64,000 nucleotides of DNA from Paenalcaligenes hominis_A. Its GTDB lineage: Bacteria > Pseudomonadota > Gammaproteobacteria > Burkholderiales > Burkholderiaceae_B. The stretch spans positions 124,001 through 188,000 of the forward strand of contig NZ_JBGJKZ010000006.1 in NCBI RefSeq assembly GCF_041359055.1, given 5' to 3'. The number at the start of each line of letters is the position of its first letter. Position 1 is the first letter of the stretch. The position numbers and the translations under genes were made by a program. Shown piece by piece: positions 35,231-43,596 of the stretch. A model generated the notes under the pieces. That model made no database searches. It saw only the letters and a program-made list of their open reading frames with translations, and was not told the DNA's origin.

Positions 35231-36742
35231 ATGTCTTTTTTTACCCAGTTCCCTGACATTGCCACCATGGGGGCAGCATTACGTGCAGGTAAAACCAGCG
35301 CACGCGAACTGACCCAAGACGCCCTCAGTGCTATTTCCCAAAACCAACTGAATGCGTTTATTCAGGTCGATGCCGAGCTTAGCCTGGCTCAAGCTGATCA
35401 GGCTGACGCCTTATTGCAATCCGGCAAAGCCACCCCTCTTACCGGCATCCCTATCGCACATAAAGATGTAATTGTGACGCAACACTGGCGCACCACAGCA
35501 GCCAGTAAAATGCTGGCTAACTACGTCAGCCCCTTTGATGCAACTCTAGTTACACAGTTGCAGCAAGCGGGTGCCGTTTCACTAGGCAAGCTCAACTGCG
35601 ACGAGTTTGCCATGGGTTCGGACAGCACCAGTTCGTATTTTGGCTCCACCAAAAACCCATGGGATCTAACACGCACGCCAGGCGGCTCATCAGGTGGTTC
35701 TGCGGCAGCGGTAGCAGCAGGCTTAATTATGGCGGCCACGGGCTCTGATACCGGTGGCTCAATTCGCCAGCCAGCAGCTCACTGCGGTATAACAGGTATC
35801 AAACCTACCTACGGTACCGTGTCACGCTATGGTGTGATTGCCTATGCGTCTAGCATGGATCAAGCTGGCCCCTTAGCGCGCAGTGCTAAAGACGCTCTGG
35901 CCTTGTTAGAAGTCATGTCGGGCTTTGATGCCAACGACCCCACTAGCCTAGAGCAGTGCGGTGATCAGAAAAACACCGGCGCTCGTGTGCGCGATCAATT
36001 CACAACTCATAGCAATCAGTTTAACGAACAAGGTGCCCAGCCCTTAAAAGGGCTGCGTATTGGTGTCCCCAAGGAATTCTTTTCCAGCCGTTTAGATGCC
36101 GAAAGCCACGCCGCCATCGAGGCGGCCTTAGCGCTTTATGAGTCACTTGGTGCAACACGAGTAGAGGTGTCGTTACCTCGTACTCAGCAAGCCATCCCCG
36201 CCTACTACGTCATCACCCCTGCCGAAGCCTCAAGCAACCTGTCACGTTTTGATGGCGTCCGTTTTGGTCATCGCTCAGACACCTATCACGATCTGCAAAG
36301 CATGATCAGTAATAGTCGTGCCGAGGCCTTTGGCCCCGAAGTAGTACGCCGCATTTTAACTGGTACCTATGTGCTTTGCGAAGGCTACTACGATGCGTAC
36401 TACCTCCAAGCACAACGTGTGCGTCGCTTAATTGCTAATGACTTCCAATCTGTTTTTGAGCAATGTGATGTGATTATGGGCCCGGTCACCACCAAACCGG
36501 CTCAGTCTTTAGATCATCACGACGCTGATCCAACAGCGGACTGGCGTGAAGACGTCTTCACCTTATGCGCTAATTTAGCGGGGCTACCTGCTATGTCGCA
36601 TCCCTGCGGCTTTAGTGCTCAGCACCTGCCTATCGGTTTACAACTCATCGGCAATTACTTCAACGAAGGCCAGCTTCTAGCCATAGCAGATCGCTTTCAA
36701 CAACACAGCGATTGGCATCAACGCATTGCAGGAACAAAATAA
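35231..36742 (+). CDS. gatA: Aspartyl/glutamyl-tRNA amidotransferase subunit A
   Basis: A 503-residue amidase that releases ammonia from glutamine. The Ser-cisSer-Lys triad is visible: lysine in GIPIAHKDVIVT near residue 79, GGSSGGSAAAVAAGL near 155, and the nucleophile in GSDTGGSIRQPA near 177. The C-terminal half shows KGLRIGVPKEFF and LAGLPAMSHPCGF. Its stop overlaps the gatB start by one base (TAATG), so A and B are translationally coupled. Confidence 0.97.
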   Translation: MSFFTQFPDIATMGAALRAGKTSARELTQDALSAISQNQLNAFIQVDAELSLAQADQADALLQSGKATPLTGIPIAHKDVIVTQHWRTTAASKMLANYVSPFDATLVTQLQQAGAVSLGKLNCDEFAMGSDSTSSYFGSTKNPWDLTRTPGGSSGGSAAAVAAGLIMAATGSDTGGSIRQPAAHCGITGIKPTYGTVSRYGVIAYASSMDQAGPLARSAKDALALLEVMSGFDANDPTSLEQCGDQKNTGARVRDQFTTHSNQFNEQGAQPLKGLRIGVPKEFFSSRLDAESHAAIEAALALYESLGATRVEVSLPRTQQAIPAYYVITPAEASSNLSRFDGVRFGHRSDTYHDLQSMISNSRAEAFGPEVVRRILTGTYVLCEGYYDAYYLQAQRVRRLIANDFQSVFEQCDVIMGPVTTKPAQSLDHHDADPTADWREDVFTLCANLAGLPAMSHPCGFSAQHLPIGLQLIGNYFNEGQLLAIADRFQQHSDWHQRIAGTK

Positions 36743-38196
36743 TGGAATGGGAAATTGTGATTGGGCTAGAGACTCACGCCCAACTATCAACAAAATCAAA
36801 AATCTTTTCAGCCAGTAGCACAGCTTTTGGCGCTGAAGCCAATACGCAAGCCTCTGCAATTGATATGGCGCTGCCAGGTACTCTGCCGGTATTTAATGGT
36901 GCTGCTGCCGATAAAGCCATTCGTTTTGCGCTGGCGGTAGACGCTACCATCACTCCTTATTCGGTGTTTGCACGCAAAAACTATTTTTATCCAGATCTAC
37001 CTAAAAACTATCAAACAAGCCAGTTTGATTTACCTGTAGTTCAAGGCGGTAAAATCCACTTTTTTGTAGGCGAAACCGAGCACACTGTAAATCTCACCCG
37101 CGCCCACCTCGAGGAAGACGCGGGCAAGTCTTTACACGAAAACTTTACTGGCCCTCACGGTGAGTCCTCAACCGGCATTGACTTAAACCGCGCAGGCACG
37201 CCGTTGCTTGAGATTGTCTCTGAACCAGAAATGCGCTCAGCCGCCGAAGCCGTGGCGTATGCTCGTGCTCTGCATTCCTTAGTGGTGTGGCTAGGTATTT
37301 GTGACGGCAACATGCAAGAGGGCTCATTCCGTTGTGATGCGAACGTTTCTGTACGCCCTAAAGGCCAAGCGGAACTAGGCACTCGTTGCGAGCTTAAAAA
37401 CATTAACTCTTTCCGTTTCCTTGAGCGCGCCATCAATTACGAAGCACGCCGTCAGATCGAGCTCATCGAAGACGGGGGTAAAGTCATTCAAGAAACGCGT
37501 TTATACGATGCGGATCTAGATGAAACACGCAGCATGCGTACCAAAGAAGACGCGAACGATTACCGCTATTTCTCTGATCCCGACCAAGCGCCTTTGTACA
37601 TTGGTCCCGACTGGATAGCACGAGTCAAAGCAGATATGCCCGAACTACCAGCTCAAAAACGTGCGCGTTTTGAAAGCGAGCTAGGTCTAGGGGCTTATGA
37701 TGCAAATCAACTAACCGTATCGCGTGAAATAGCTACGTTTTTTGAAAACACCGTGGCTGCGCTCAACAATCAGCATGCCAAACTAGCGGCAAACTGGATC
37801 ATCACTGATCTGAATGCAGTGCTAAATCGTGAAGAGCTCGATATCACGCAGTCAAAAATTCAACCTCAGCAACTGGCCAAGCTAATTGCTCGTATTGCGG
37901 ACAACACCATTTCTAACAAAATGGCACGCGAAGTGTTTGCTGCGATGTGGGATGGCGAGCAAAACGCCGACGCAGATCTAATCATTGAAAAACGTGGTTT
38001 AAAACAAATTAGCGACACAGGCGCTATCGAAGCAATGGTAGATGAGGTAATTGCGGCCAACCCAGCAATTGTTGAACAGTACCGTGCTGGTCGTGACAAA
38101 GCGTTTAACTCACTAGTAGGTCAAGTCATGAAAGCAGCTCGCGGCAAAGCCAACCCGCAACAAGTCACCGACATGCTAAAAGCTAAGCTCGACTAA
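36742..38196 (+). CDS. gatB: Aspartyl/glutamyl-tRNA amidotransferase subunit B
   Basis: A 484-residue GatB, the kinase and tRNA-binding subunit. It starts MEWEIVIGLETHAQLSTKSKIFS, with the active-site region LPKNYQTSQFD, HLEEDAGKSLH, DLNRAGTPLLEIVSEPEM and RTKEDANDYRYFSDPD. The C-terminal YqeY-like tail ends VGQVMKAARGKANPQQV. The ATG at 36742 is chosen over an upstream in-frame ATG within gatA because MEWE is the standard start. A strong terminator follows. Confidence 0.97.
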   Translation: MEWEIVIGLETHAQLSTKSKIFSASSTAFGAEANTQASAIDMALPGTLPVFNGAAADKAIRFALAVDATITPYSVFARKNYFYPDLPKNYQTSQFDLPVVQGGKIHFFVGETEHTVNLTRAHLEEDAGKSLHENFTGPHGESSTGIDLNRAGTPLLEIVSEPEMRSAAEAVAYARALHSLVVWLGICDGNMQEGSFRCDANVSVRPKGQAELGTRCELKNINSFRFLERAINYEARRQIELIEDGGKVIQETRLYDADLDETRSMRTKEDANDYRYFSDPDQAPLYIGPDWIARVKADMPELPAQKRARFESELGLGAYDANQLTVSREIATFFENTVAALNNQHAKLAANWIITDLNAVLNREELDITQSKIQPQQLAKLIARIADNTISNKMAREVFAAMWDGEQNADADLIIEKRGLKQISDTGAIEAMVDEVIAANPAIVEQYRAGRDKAFNSLVGQVMKAARGKANPQQVTDMLKAKLD

Positions 38197-38218
38197 GCCA
38201 ACAGTTCGAGTCCACACA

Positions 38219-38255
38219 AAAACCCCCACTACCTATTACTAGGAGTGGGGGTTTT
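38219..38255. terminator. Terminator between gatB and the ridA-like gene
   Basis: Perfect 12-bp inverted repeat AAAACCCCCACT / AGTGGGGGTTTT with a 13-base loop. The flanking A and T runs let it serve gatB on the plus strand and the amine oxidase operon on the minus strand. Confidence 0.88.
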
Positions 38256-38261
38256 GTTTAG

Positions 38262-38280
38262 GGGGTAGCTAGGCTACCCC
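38262..38280. repeat. 8-bp hairpin GGGGTAGC/GCTACCCC
   Basis: Perfect stem with a 3-base loop between the gatB terminator and the ridA stop. On the minus strand it is the first hairpin met after ridA, but without a good T-run. Possibly a 3'-end stabiliser. Confidence 0.5.
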
Positions 38281-38297
38281 TGTGATGCAGTCGGGAA

Positions 38298-38774
38298 TTA
38301 CTTGGTAGTTGCTGCAACGACCTCGATTTCAACAAGCCATTCGGGGAAAACCAGACCTGCTACCTGCATCGCGGAACGTGTAGGTAGGTTAGGCTGTGCC
38401 TCGGTGCCAAAAAACTTGCCGTAACCTTTCATAAAGCCCTCAAAGTCCATTTTGTTGCCTTTGTTTGGATCAGCAACAAGAAAAACTTGCATCTTCACCA
38501 CATCACCCATAGTTAAACCCATGGATTTTAAATTGGCTTCGATGCTTTTTAAGACGCTTTCGGTTTGAGCTTGGGTATCACCGTAGGTACCGTCCTCGCC
38601 TTTGCTAGGTACAGTCCCACTAAGGTAGTGAAGCGTGGTCTCTGCAGGCAATGAAACCGATGTCGCAATAGGGAAATCATTAGGCGCAGGCACGCGTTTG
38701 ATTTCTTCGGCATTCACATTTAGGGCTAATAAAGCTCCCACGACTAAACCCGCTGTTTTCAACGCAAAGCGCAT
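38298..38774 (-). CDS. RidA-family protein with signal peptide (periplasmic)
   Basis: A 158-residue Rid/YjgF/UK114 protein, a family that hydrolyses reactive enamines and imines to ketones and ammonia. The RidA core runs from about residue 30, with the conserved arginine in LPTRSAMQV (Arg133) and the following WLVEIEVVA. Unlike normal cytoplasmic RidA, it starts MRFALKTAGLVVGALLALNVNAEE, a clear signal peptide with cleavage after NA. The ATG at 38774 is preferred because AAGGAG lies just upstream; 10 bases separate it from the cytochrome c gene. Context suggests it handles the imine made by the exported amine oxidase. Confidence 0.9.
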   Translation of the reverse strand: MRFALKTAGLVVGALLALNVNAEEIKRVPAPNDFPIATSVSLPAETTLHYLSGTVPSKGEDGTYGDTQAQTESVLKSIEANLKSMGLTMGDVVKMQVFLVADPNKGNKMDFEGFMKGYGKFFGTEAQPNLPTRSAMQVAGLVFPEWLVEIEVVAATTK

Positions 38775-38784
38775 AAAAATCTCC

Positions 38785-39213
38785 TTAGAACAAATCACCG
38801 TAATCCGCTACGTCATCGCTACGTAGTTTCGCTACATCTTCAGGTTTCACATCAGCTTCAAATTGGTTGCCGAAATTGGTACGTAAGTAGTTTACAACCT
38901 CTGCGACTTGTTCGTCAGAGAAGTATTTACCAAAACCAGGCATCCCTTTTTGACCATAAAGCACAATGTGCATTGGGTATTGGGCTGCCATCAAACGCAT
39001 ATTGTTTTTAAAAGCAGGAAACTTACCTGCACCCTCGCCACCTGAACCGTCTGCCATATGACAGGCGGCACAAAGTTGAGTGTAGATTTCTTTACCTGTT
39101 TTCATTTGAGCGCCTTCGGTGACATCAGTCATCACGGCGCTATCAGCAAAGCTAACGGCAGACACCACTGACAAGGCCGCAGCTGCTGCTAAAGATACTA
39201 GTGTTTTTTTCAT
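38785..39213 (-). CDS. Periplasmic class I cytochrome c
   Basis: A 142-residue monohaem cytochrome c. A signal peptide (MKKTLVSLAAAAALSVVSAVSFA) precedes the haem site CAACH (Cys48, Cys51, His52); the distal ligand is probably Met91 in GMPGFGKYFSDEQ. The fold pattern MADGSGGEGAGKFPAF and EVVNYLRTNFGN is that of small electron-transfer cytochromes. It lies 11 bases after the amine oxidase and 10 bases before ridA, so it is most likely the electron acceptor of the oxidase, as CycN is for nicotine oxidoreductase NicA2. Confidence 0.93.
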   Translation of the reverse strand: MKKTLVSLAAAAALSVVSAVSFADSAVMTDVTEGAQMKTGKEIYTQLCAACHMADGSGGEGAGKFPAFKNNMRLMAAQYPMHIVLYGQKGMPGFGKYFSDEQVAEVVNYLRTNFGNQFEADVKPEDVAKLRSDDVADYGDLF

Positions 39214-39224
39214 GGTGAGACTCC

Positions 39225-40823
39225 TTATTTCGCCATCGCTTTTTCATGGAGCTGCTCGATAGCAGCAATACCAGAAAGCACAGCACCTTCCTGCCATGCA
39301 GGAATATAAGAAGCGTGCTCACCAGCCAGTACGATACGACCATCCATACGGCATAGGTTGTCGTAATGCTCTTCGCGTTTTTTGTCGGTCCACACACCGA
39401 AGCAACCTAGAGTCCAAGGCACACGGCTCCAGGACATCACCATACTGGTTTCGGCTTCTTCTTTAATTTGGGGGTGGATCTGTGCGCTGTACTCAAGCGC
39501 TTTAGCAATACGCTCTTTGACTGGCAGAGAGCCGAACTTTAACGCATCTAAGCCAAACATATAACCATTCAACAAGACCCCTTTGCCATCGCTGAAGAGA
39601 TCAGCACCAGCGCTTGGGTAAGAGATTTGAGTGATAGGTAAATCGGTGTAGCTAATACCACCGTAAATATGTTCGTCTTGTTCCCAGAAACGACGCTTGT
39701 ACTGAGTCCCTACTTTGATGGAGGGGCCATAAGGTATAGCGTTGATCGCATCTTGCATTGGGCGACCCACGTTCATTGGGATTTGGCTGAGTACGGATAG
39801 AGGAATGGTGTTAACACAGAAATCAGCACGTTCTGTTTTTACATCACCGTTACCGTTAGTGTCGGTATAGTGAACAGTGACGCCAGTATCGTCTTGTTTG
39901 ATTTCTACGACTTTGGCATTTAACTGAACAATGTCTTTTAGCTCACGGTAGAAAGCTTGACCGATTTGGTCCATACCACCTACTGGCTGGAACATTGTGC
40001 TTTGGAACTCCTCGAGGAAGTGAACTTCCATGTTGGCCCAAAGCTTGGAGTTAACCACATCACTGAATTTAATTGGCTCGGAGTACTCGGGACGGCCATC
40101 TAAACCGCCACCTGGAGCTTTTTTGTAATGGCGACGTAAGCTGCTATCTGGGCCTTTAACATAGCGGTACTCGCTATCTAAAGCACCATGGTTTTTCAAG
40201 GAAGCTAATAGAACCTCTTTGTCTTCAGTGGTGACTTCTTGGTCTAAGGCACCCGCGTTTACTGCTTTAGCCAGTAATTCAGTCACACCGCCGCGATAGT
40301 CGGACATAATATGTGAGTATTTTTGTGGCTTGCCATCAAATGCAGTGCTTGAGTGCAAAAGCGAGTTGAAGTTTAGCTCGAGGAAAGGCTCCATTTTCAC
40401 GCCTAGACGTTTACAGTAGTCTAAAACGGCATGATGATGGAATGGGATACGCCATGGACCTGGGTTGAAGTATTGGCCTTCGTCAAACTCACAAACCTGT
40501 TTTTCACCGCCAAGCTCAACGTGTTCCACACCACGACGCCAAGAGATATTACGGCCACCAGCGCGATTTTGGTATTCCAAAACTTTCACGTTGTAGCCAG
40601 CATTGCGCAACTCGAGCGCTGCAACCATACCAGCCAAACCTGCACCAAGCACCACTACGGATGTGCCTTTTTTAGGCTTTCCTTTTAGCTGTACAGGGCC
40701 TGTATAAGAAGACTCTGCTGCATACCCTAAGCTAGTCATGGATTGGTACATAACGGAAGCACCCGCTGCGTAACCAATCATAGACAATAGCTGGCGTCGT
40801 GTCATAGGAAGACCTTTTGCCAT
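39225..40823 (-). CDS. Tat-exported flavin amine oxidase / amino acid dehydrogenase
   Basis: A 532-residue flavoprotein of the monoamine oxidase / L-amino-acid oxidase superfamily. The N-terminus has a twin-arginine signal (MTRRQLLSMIG) and hydrophobic stretch. The FAD dinucleotide motif is VVVLGAGLAGMVAALELRNAG near residue 56, followed by NRAGGR; the C-terminal FAD motif is RIVLAGEHASYIPAWQEGAVLSGIAA. The ATG at 40823 follows AAGG; an in-frame GTG at 40832 is less likely. First gene of the operon with cytochrome c and periplasmic RidA. The substrate could be a biogenic amine, an amino acid or an alkaloid. Confidence 0.92.
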   Translation of the reverse strand: MAKGLPMTRRQLLSMIGYAAGASVMYQSMTSLGYAAESSYTGPVQLKGKPKKGTSVVVLGAGLAGMVAALELRNAGYNVKVLEYQNRAGGRNISWRRGVEHVELGGEKQVCEFDEGQYFNPGPWRIPFHHHAVLDYCKRLGVKMEPFLELNFNSLLHSSTAFDGKPQKYSHIMSDYRGGVTELLAKAVNAGALDQEVTTEDKEVLLASLKNHGALDSEYRYVKGPDSSLRRHYKKAPGGGLDGRPEYSEPIKFSDVVNSKLWANMEVHFLEEFQSTMFQPVGGMDQIGQAFYRELKDIVQLNAKVVEIKQDDTGVTVHYTDTNGNGDVKTERADFCVNTIPLSVLSQIPMNVGRPMQDAINAIPYGPSIKVGTQYKRRFWEQDEHIYGGISYTDLPITQISYPSAGADLFSDGKGVLLNGYMFGLDALKFGSLPVKERIAKALEYSAQIHPQIKEEAETSMVMSWSRVPWTLGCFGVWTDKKREEHYDNLCRMDGRIVLAGEHASYIPAWQEGAVLSGIAAIEQLHEKAMAK

Positions 40824-41145
40824 ATGATTCACCTTTATGTTCTGTATTTAGGTAATGGATTCAGCTACCTGTGAATAGCTGAAAATCTGTGTGTAGTCAT
40901 AGCGGGTCTATTGACTTGGGCCTTGCACCTCTATGCACCCTAGAGCGGATGAAACTAATAAGTCAATAGACACTGCTACCCATATATTAGACCTAAACAC
41001 ACTTACACAGTAGGTTTTGTCACATACAGATACACGTTTCGGGGTGTAAAATACAGAAAGTTACCTAACTGTCATTGACATGAACAAAACTCACCTCATA
41101 AAGCATAAGCTAATAACGCAAAGGCATATACAGTTAGTTTTTAAT
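40824..41145. promoter_or_regulatory. Regulatory region upstream of the amine oxidase operon
   Basis: A 322-base stretch without a gene between pyrE and the amine oxidase. It holds the long inverted repeat (40906-40971) and a second hairpin near the start codon, TCAGCTA/TAGCTGA at 40861-40882. No clear pyrE terminator is seen. A minus-strand TTGACT lies inside the right arm of the repeat, so a regulator bound there could block RNA polymerase. Confidence 0.5.
40906..40971. repeat. Perfect 12-bp inverted repeat, candidate operator pair
   Basis: GTCTATTGACTT at 40906-40917 and its exact complement AAGTCAATAGAC at 40960-40971, separated by 42 bases (centre to centre 54 bases, about five helical turns). 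Same-face spacing would suit a looping or tetrameric repressor. No regulator gene is adjacent. Confidence 0.7.
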
Positions 41146-41811
41146 CTAAATCCCGTACTGGCTTCGATACGCCGCTACAGATTGTTGATGAGCGGCTAAT
41201 TCTGAATTGTCAGCTAGATAGGCCATAATATCGTTAAGCGATGCGATACTAATTACTGGCATGTTGTACGTGTTGCTGACCTCTTGAACCGCAGAAAGCG
41301 CTGAAAGCTGGTCATCAGCACCCGCCCGCTCCATGCGGTCCAGCGCAATCAATACACCCGCTGGCTCTGCGCCTGCGGCACGAATGATTTCTACTGACTC
41401 ACGTACCGAGGTGCCTGCAGTGATTACGTCATCAATAATAATGACCTTGCCCTGCAACGGTGCACCCACCAAGGTACCACCCTCGCCATGGGCTTTGGCC
41501 TCTTTGCGGTTAAAAGCAAAGGGTACATCGTCTTTAGAGAGGCCTGGATGCTGTGCCAGTGCAATTGCCGTAGCCGTTGATAATGGAATGCCTTTGTAGG
41601 CCGGCCCAAACAACATATCGAACTCGACCCCCGAGTCAACCAATGCTTGAGCATAAAATTGGGCTAGCTTCCCAACGGAAGCACCACTATTAAATAAACC
41701 CGCATTAAAAAAATAGGGGCTAATGCGACCCGATTTCACTTTAAATTCACCAAAGCGCAAAACACCTTGTTCTAAAGCAAAGCGTACAAAATCATGACGT
41801 TGTGAAGACAT
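41146..41811 (-). CDS. pyrE: Orotate phosphoribosyltransferase
   Basis: PyrE makes orotidine 5'-phosphate from orotate and PRPP in pyrimidine synthesis. The 221-residue protein shows FKVKSGRISPYFFNAG (orotate-binding loop), LFGPAYKGIPLS, FNRKEAKAHGEGG (flexible catalytic loop with the lysine) and the PRPP motif VIIIDDVITAGTS near residue 123. Length and motif order are normal. It diverges from the dioxygenase gene downstream on the plus strand. Confidence 0.96.
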   Translation of the reverse strand: MSSQRHDFVRFALEQGVLRFGEFKVKSGRISPYFFNAGLFNSGASVGKLAQFYAQALVDSGVEFDMLFGPAYKGIPLSTATAIALAQHPGLSKDDVPFAFNRKEAKAHGEGGTLVGAPLQGKVIIIDDVITAGTSVRESVEIIRAAGAEPAGVLIALDRMERAGADDQLSALSAVQEVSNTYNMPVISIASLNDIMAYLADNSELAAHQQSVAAYRSQYGI

Positions 41812-41919
41812 ACTGTAATTCCAATTTCTAGCCTAAATGAACTCGCCTATTATTTCATGAAAGCGAAGCGTTTGCGCTGTTAGTTGTACAACCTTTTACT
41901 CTATCTATAGGTTTTTATT

Positions 41920-42723
41920 ATGAAAATGCCCGTTTTTTATCTTTCACATGGTGGTGGCCCATGGCCCTGGATGGAAGGTAGCTCGCGTTACGACACGGCG
42001 CTGTTACGCTGTTTGCAAGATCTACCACAACAACTGCCTACCCCACCTAAAGCCATTCTGATGGTATCTGCCCATTGGGAAAGCGAGAATGGAACATTTT
42101 TAGTACAAGCAAACCCAAAACCCAGCATGTACTACGACTACTACAACTTTCCTGAACACACCTATCAGGTGCGCTACCCAGCCTCTGGCGACCCTATATT
42201 AGCGCAGCAGGTACAAGCTCTGATCAACCAAGCCGGTGGTCAAGCGCATTTAGATACCGAACGGGGCTTTGACCACGGTGCATTTGTACCTGCGTATGTG
42301 ATGTACCCAGAGGCAAATATTCCTATGATTCAGCTTTCTATTGATGCCAGTTACGATCCGGTATTGCACCTAGAGCTGGGACACGTATTACGCCCCCTTC
42401 GTGAACAAGGAGTGCTCATTTTAGGTAGCGGTGCTAGTTACCATAATTTACGCTTGATGGGGCCTGAAGGGGCTGAGCCCTCTGTGGCCTTTGATACTTG
42501 GTTAGAACAGGCTTTGACCCAAACATCGCACTATGCAGATCGTCTACAACACATAAAACAATGGGACTCAGCCCCCGCCGCTCGCATCGCCCATGCACGT
42601 GAAGACCATCTTGTGCCTTTATTTGTGGCGTTGGGTGCTAGTGACGAACAGGATGCTGTCACGCGTATTTTGTCTAGTCGCAGTCCTACAGGTATTATGA
42701 ATGCCAGTTATCGCTTTGGCTAA
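41920..42723 (+). CDS. DODA-type extradiol aromatic ring-opening dioxygenase (YgiD-like)
   Basis: A 267-residue member of the LigB/DODA extradiol dioxygenase superfamily. Metal ligands are visible in YLSHGGGPWP near residue 10, VSAHWES near 51, and the conserved GFDHGAFVP near 116; REDHLVPLF lies near 226. Plant relatives cleave DOPA and E. coli YgiD has DOPA dioxygenase activity, but the natural bacterial substrate is unclear. It is a single gene between pyrE and xthA, with no aromatic catabolic cluster around it. Confidence 0.9.
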   Translation: MKMPVFYLSHGGGPWPWMEGSSRYDTALLRCLQDLPQQLPTPPKAILMVSAHWESENGTFLVQANPKPSMYYDYYNFPEHTYQVRYPASGDPILAQQVQALINQAGGQAHLDTERGFDHGAFVPAYVMYPEANIPMIQLSIDASYDPVLHLELGHVLRPLREQGVLILGSGASYHNLRLMGPEGAEPSVAFDTWLEQALTQTSHYADRLQHIKQWDSAPAARIAHAREDHLVPLFVALGASDEQDAVTRILSSRSPTGIMNASYRFG

Positions 42724-42768
42724 ATACCATTTAGCCATTTATTCATTATCTATAAAAGAGTTTGATCT

Positions 42769-43566
42769 GTGTTTCGTATTTGTAGCTTAAACATGAACGG
42801 AATCCGCGCCGCATACCGCAAGGGCTTTGCCGACTGGCTTGCAGCCCATCAGCCTGATCTGGTGTGCCTACAAGAGGTTCGCATTCAAGACAAAGACCTG
42901 AAAGACCCAATGCGTCACCCTGAAGGCTATACCGGCTATTTTAATCTTGCCCAAAAAGCGGGCTATAGTGGCGTAGGTTTATATGTAAAATCAGAACCAC
43001 ACACCGTACATTTGGGAATGGAGTGCGATGAGTTCGACCCCGAAGGTCGTATTATCCGAGCCGATTATGATCAGCTCACCGTTATTAGCGCTTATCTGCC
43101 TTCGGGTACCAGTGGCGACGAACGTCAAGAGGCCAAATATCGCTTTTTAGAGCGCTTCGAGCATTGGTTGCAGGTTTATATGGATGACCACCGTGCTACC
43201 GGTCGCGAGTATGTGATTTGTGGCGATTGGAATATTGCCCACCAGCAAATCGATTTAAAAAACTGGCGTGGCAATCAAAAAAACTCTGGTTTTCTTCCCC
43301 AAGAACGCGCCTGGATGACAAAAATTTTGGATGATATGGGCTGGGTGGACGTTTACCGCTCTCTTTATCCAGACCACACTCACGAATGCTATACCTGGTG
43401 GAGCAACCGCGGGCAAGCGTGGGCTAACAACACTGGTTGGCGTATTGATTATCAAATTGCTACCCCAGGCATTGCAGCCAAAGCCAAAGAGGCCTGGGTG
43501 TACAAAGAAGAACGCTATAGCGACCACGCCCCCTTAGTCGTGGATTACGATTTAACTCCTCGTTAA
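42769..43566 (+). CDS. xthA: Exodeoxyribonuclease III
   Basis: A 265-residue AP endonuclease / 3'-5' exonuclease for base excision repair. Motifs in order: SLNMNGIRAA, CLQEVRIQD with the metal glutamate, YLPSGTSGDERQ, CGDWNIAHQQIDLKNW, WWSNRGQAWANNTGWRIDY, and YSDHAPLVVDY with the catalytic Asp-His. It starts with GTG at 42769 after a weak AAGAG. The FAD-linked dehydrogenase follows by 30 bases. Confidence 0.95.
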   Translation: MFRICSLNMNGIRAAYRKGFADWLAAHQPDLVCLQEVRIQDKDLKDPMRHPEGYTGYFNLAQKAGYSGVGLYVKSEPHTVHLGMECDEFDPEGRIIRADYDQLTVISAYLPSGTSGDERQEAKYRFLERFEHWLQVYMDDHRATGREYVICGDWNIAHQQIDLKNWRGNQKNSGFLPQERAWMTKILDDMGWVDVYRSLYPDHTHECYTWWSNRGQAWANNTGWRIDYQIATPGIAAKAKEAWVYKEERYSDHAPLVVDYDLTPR

Positions 43567-43596
43567 CTACTTATACCTACAAGGCAATCTAGCATC

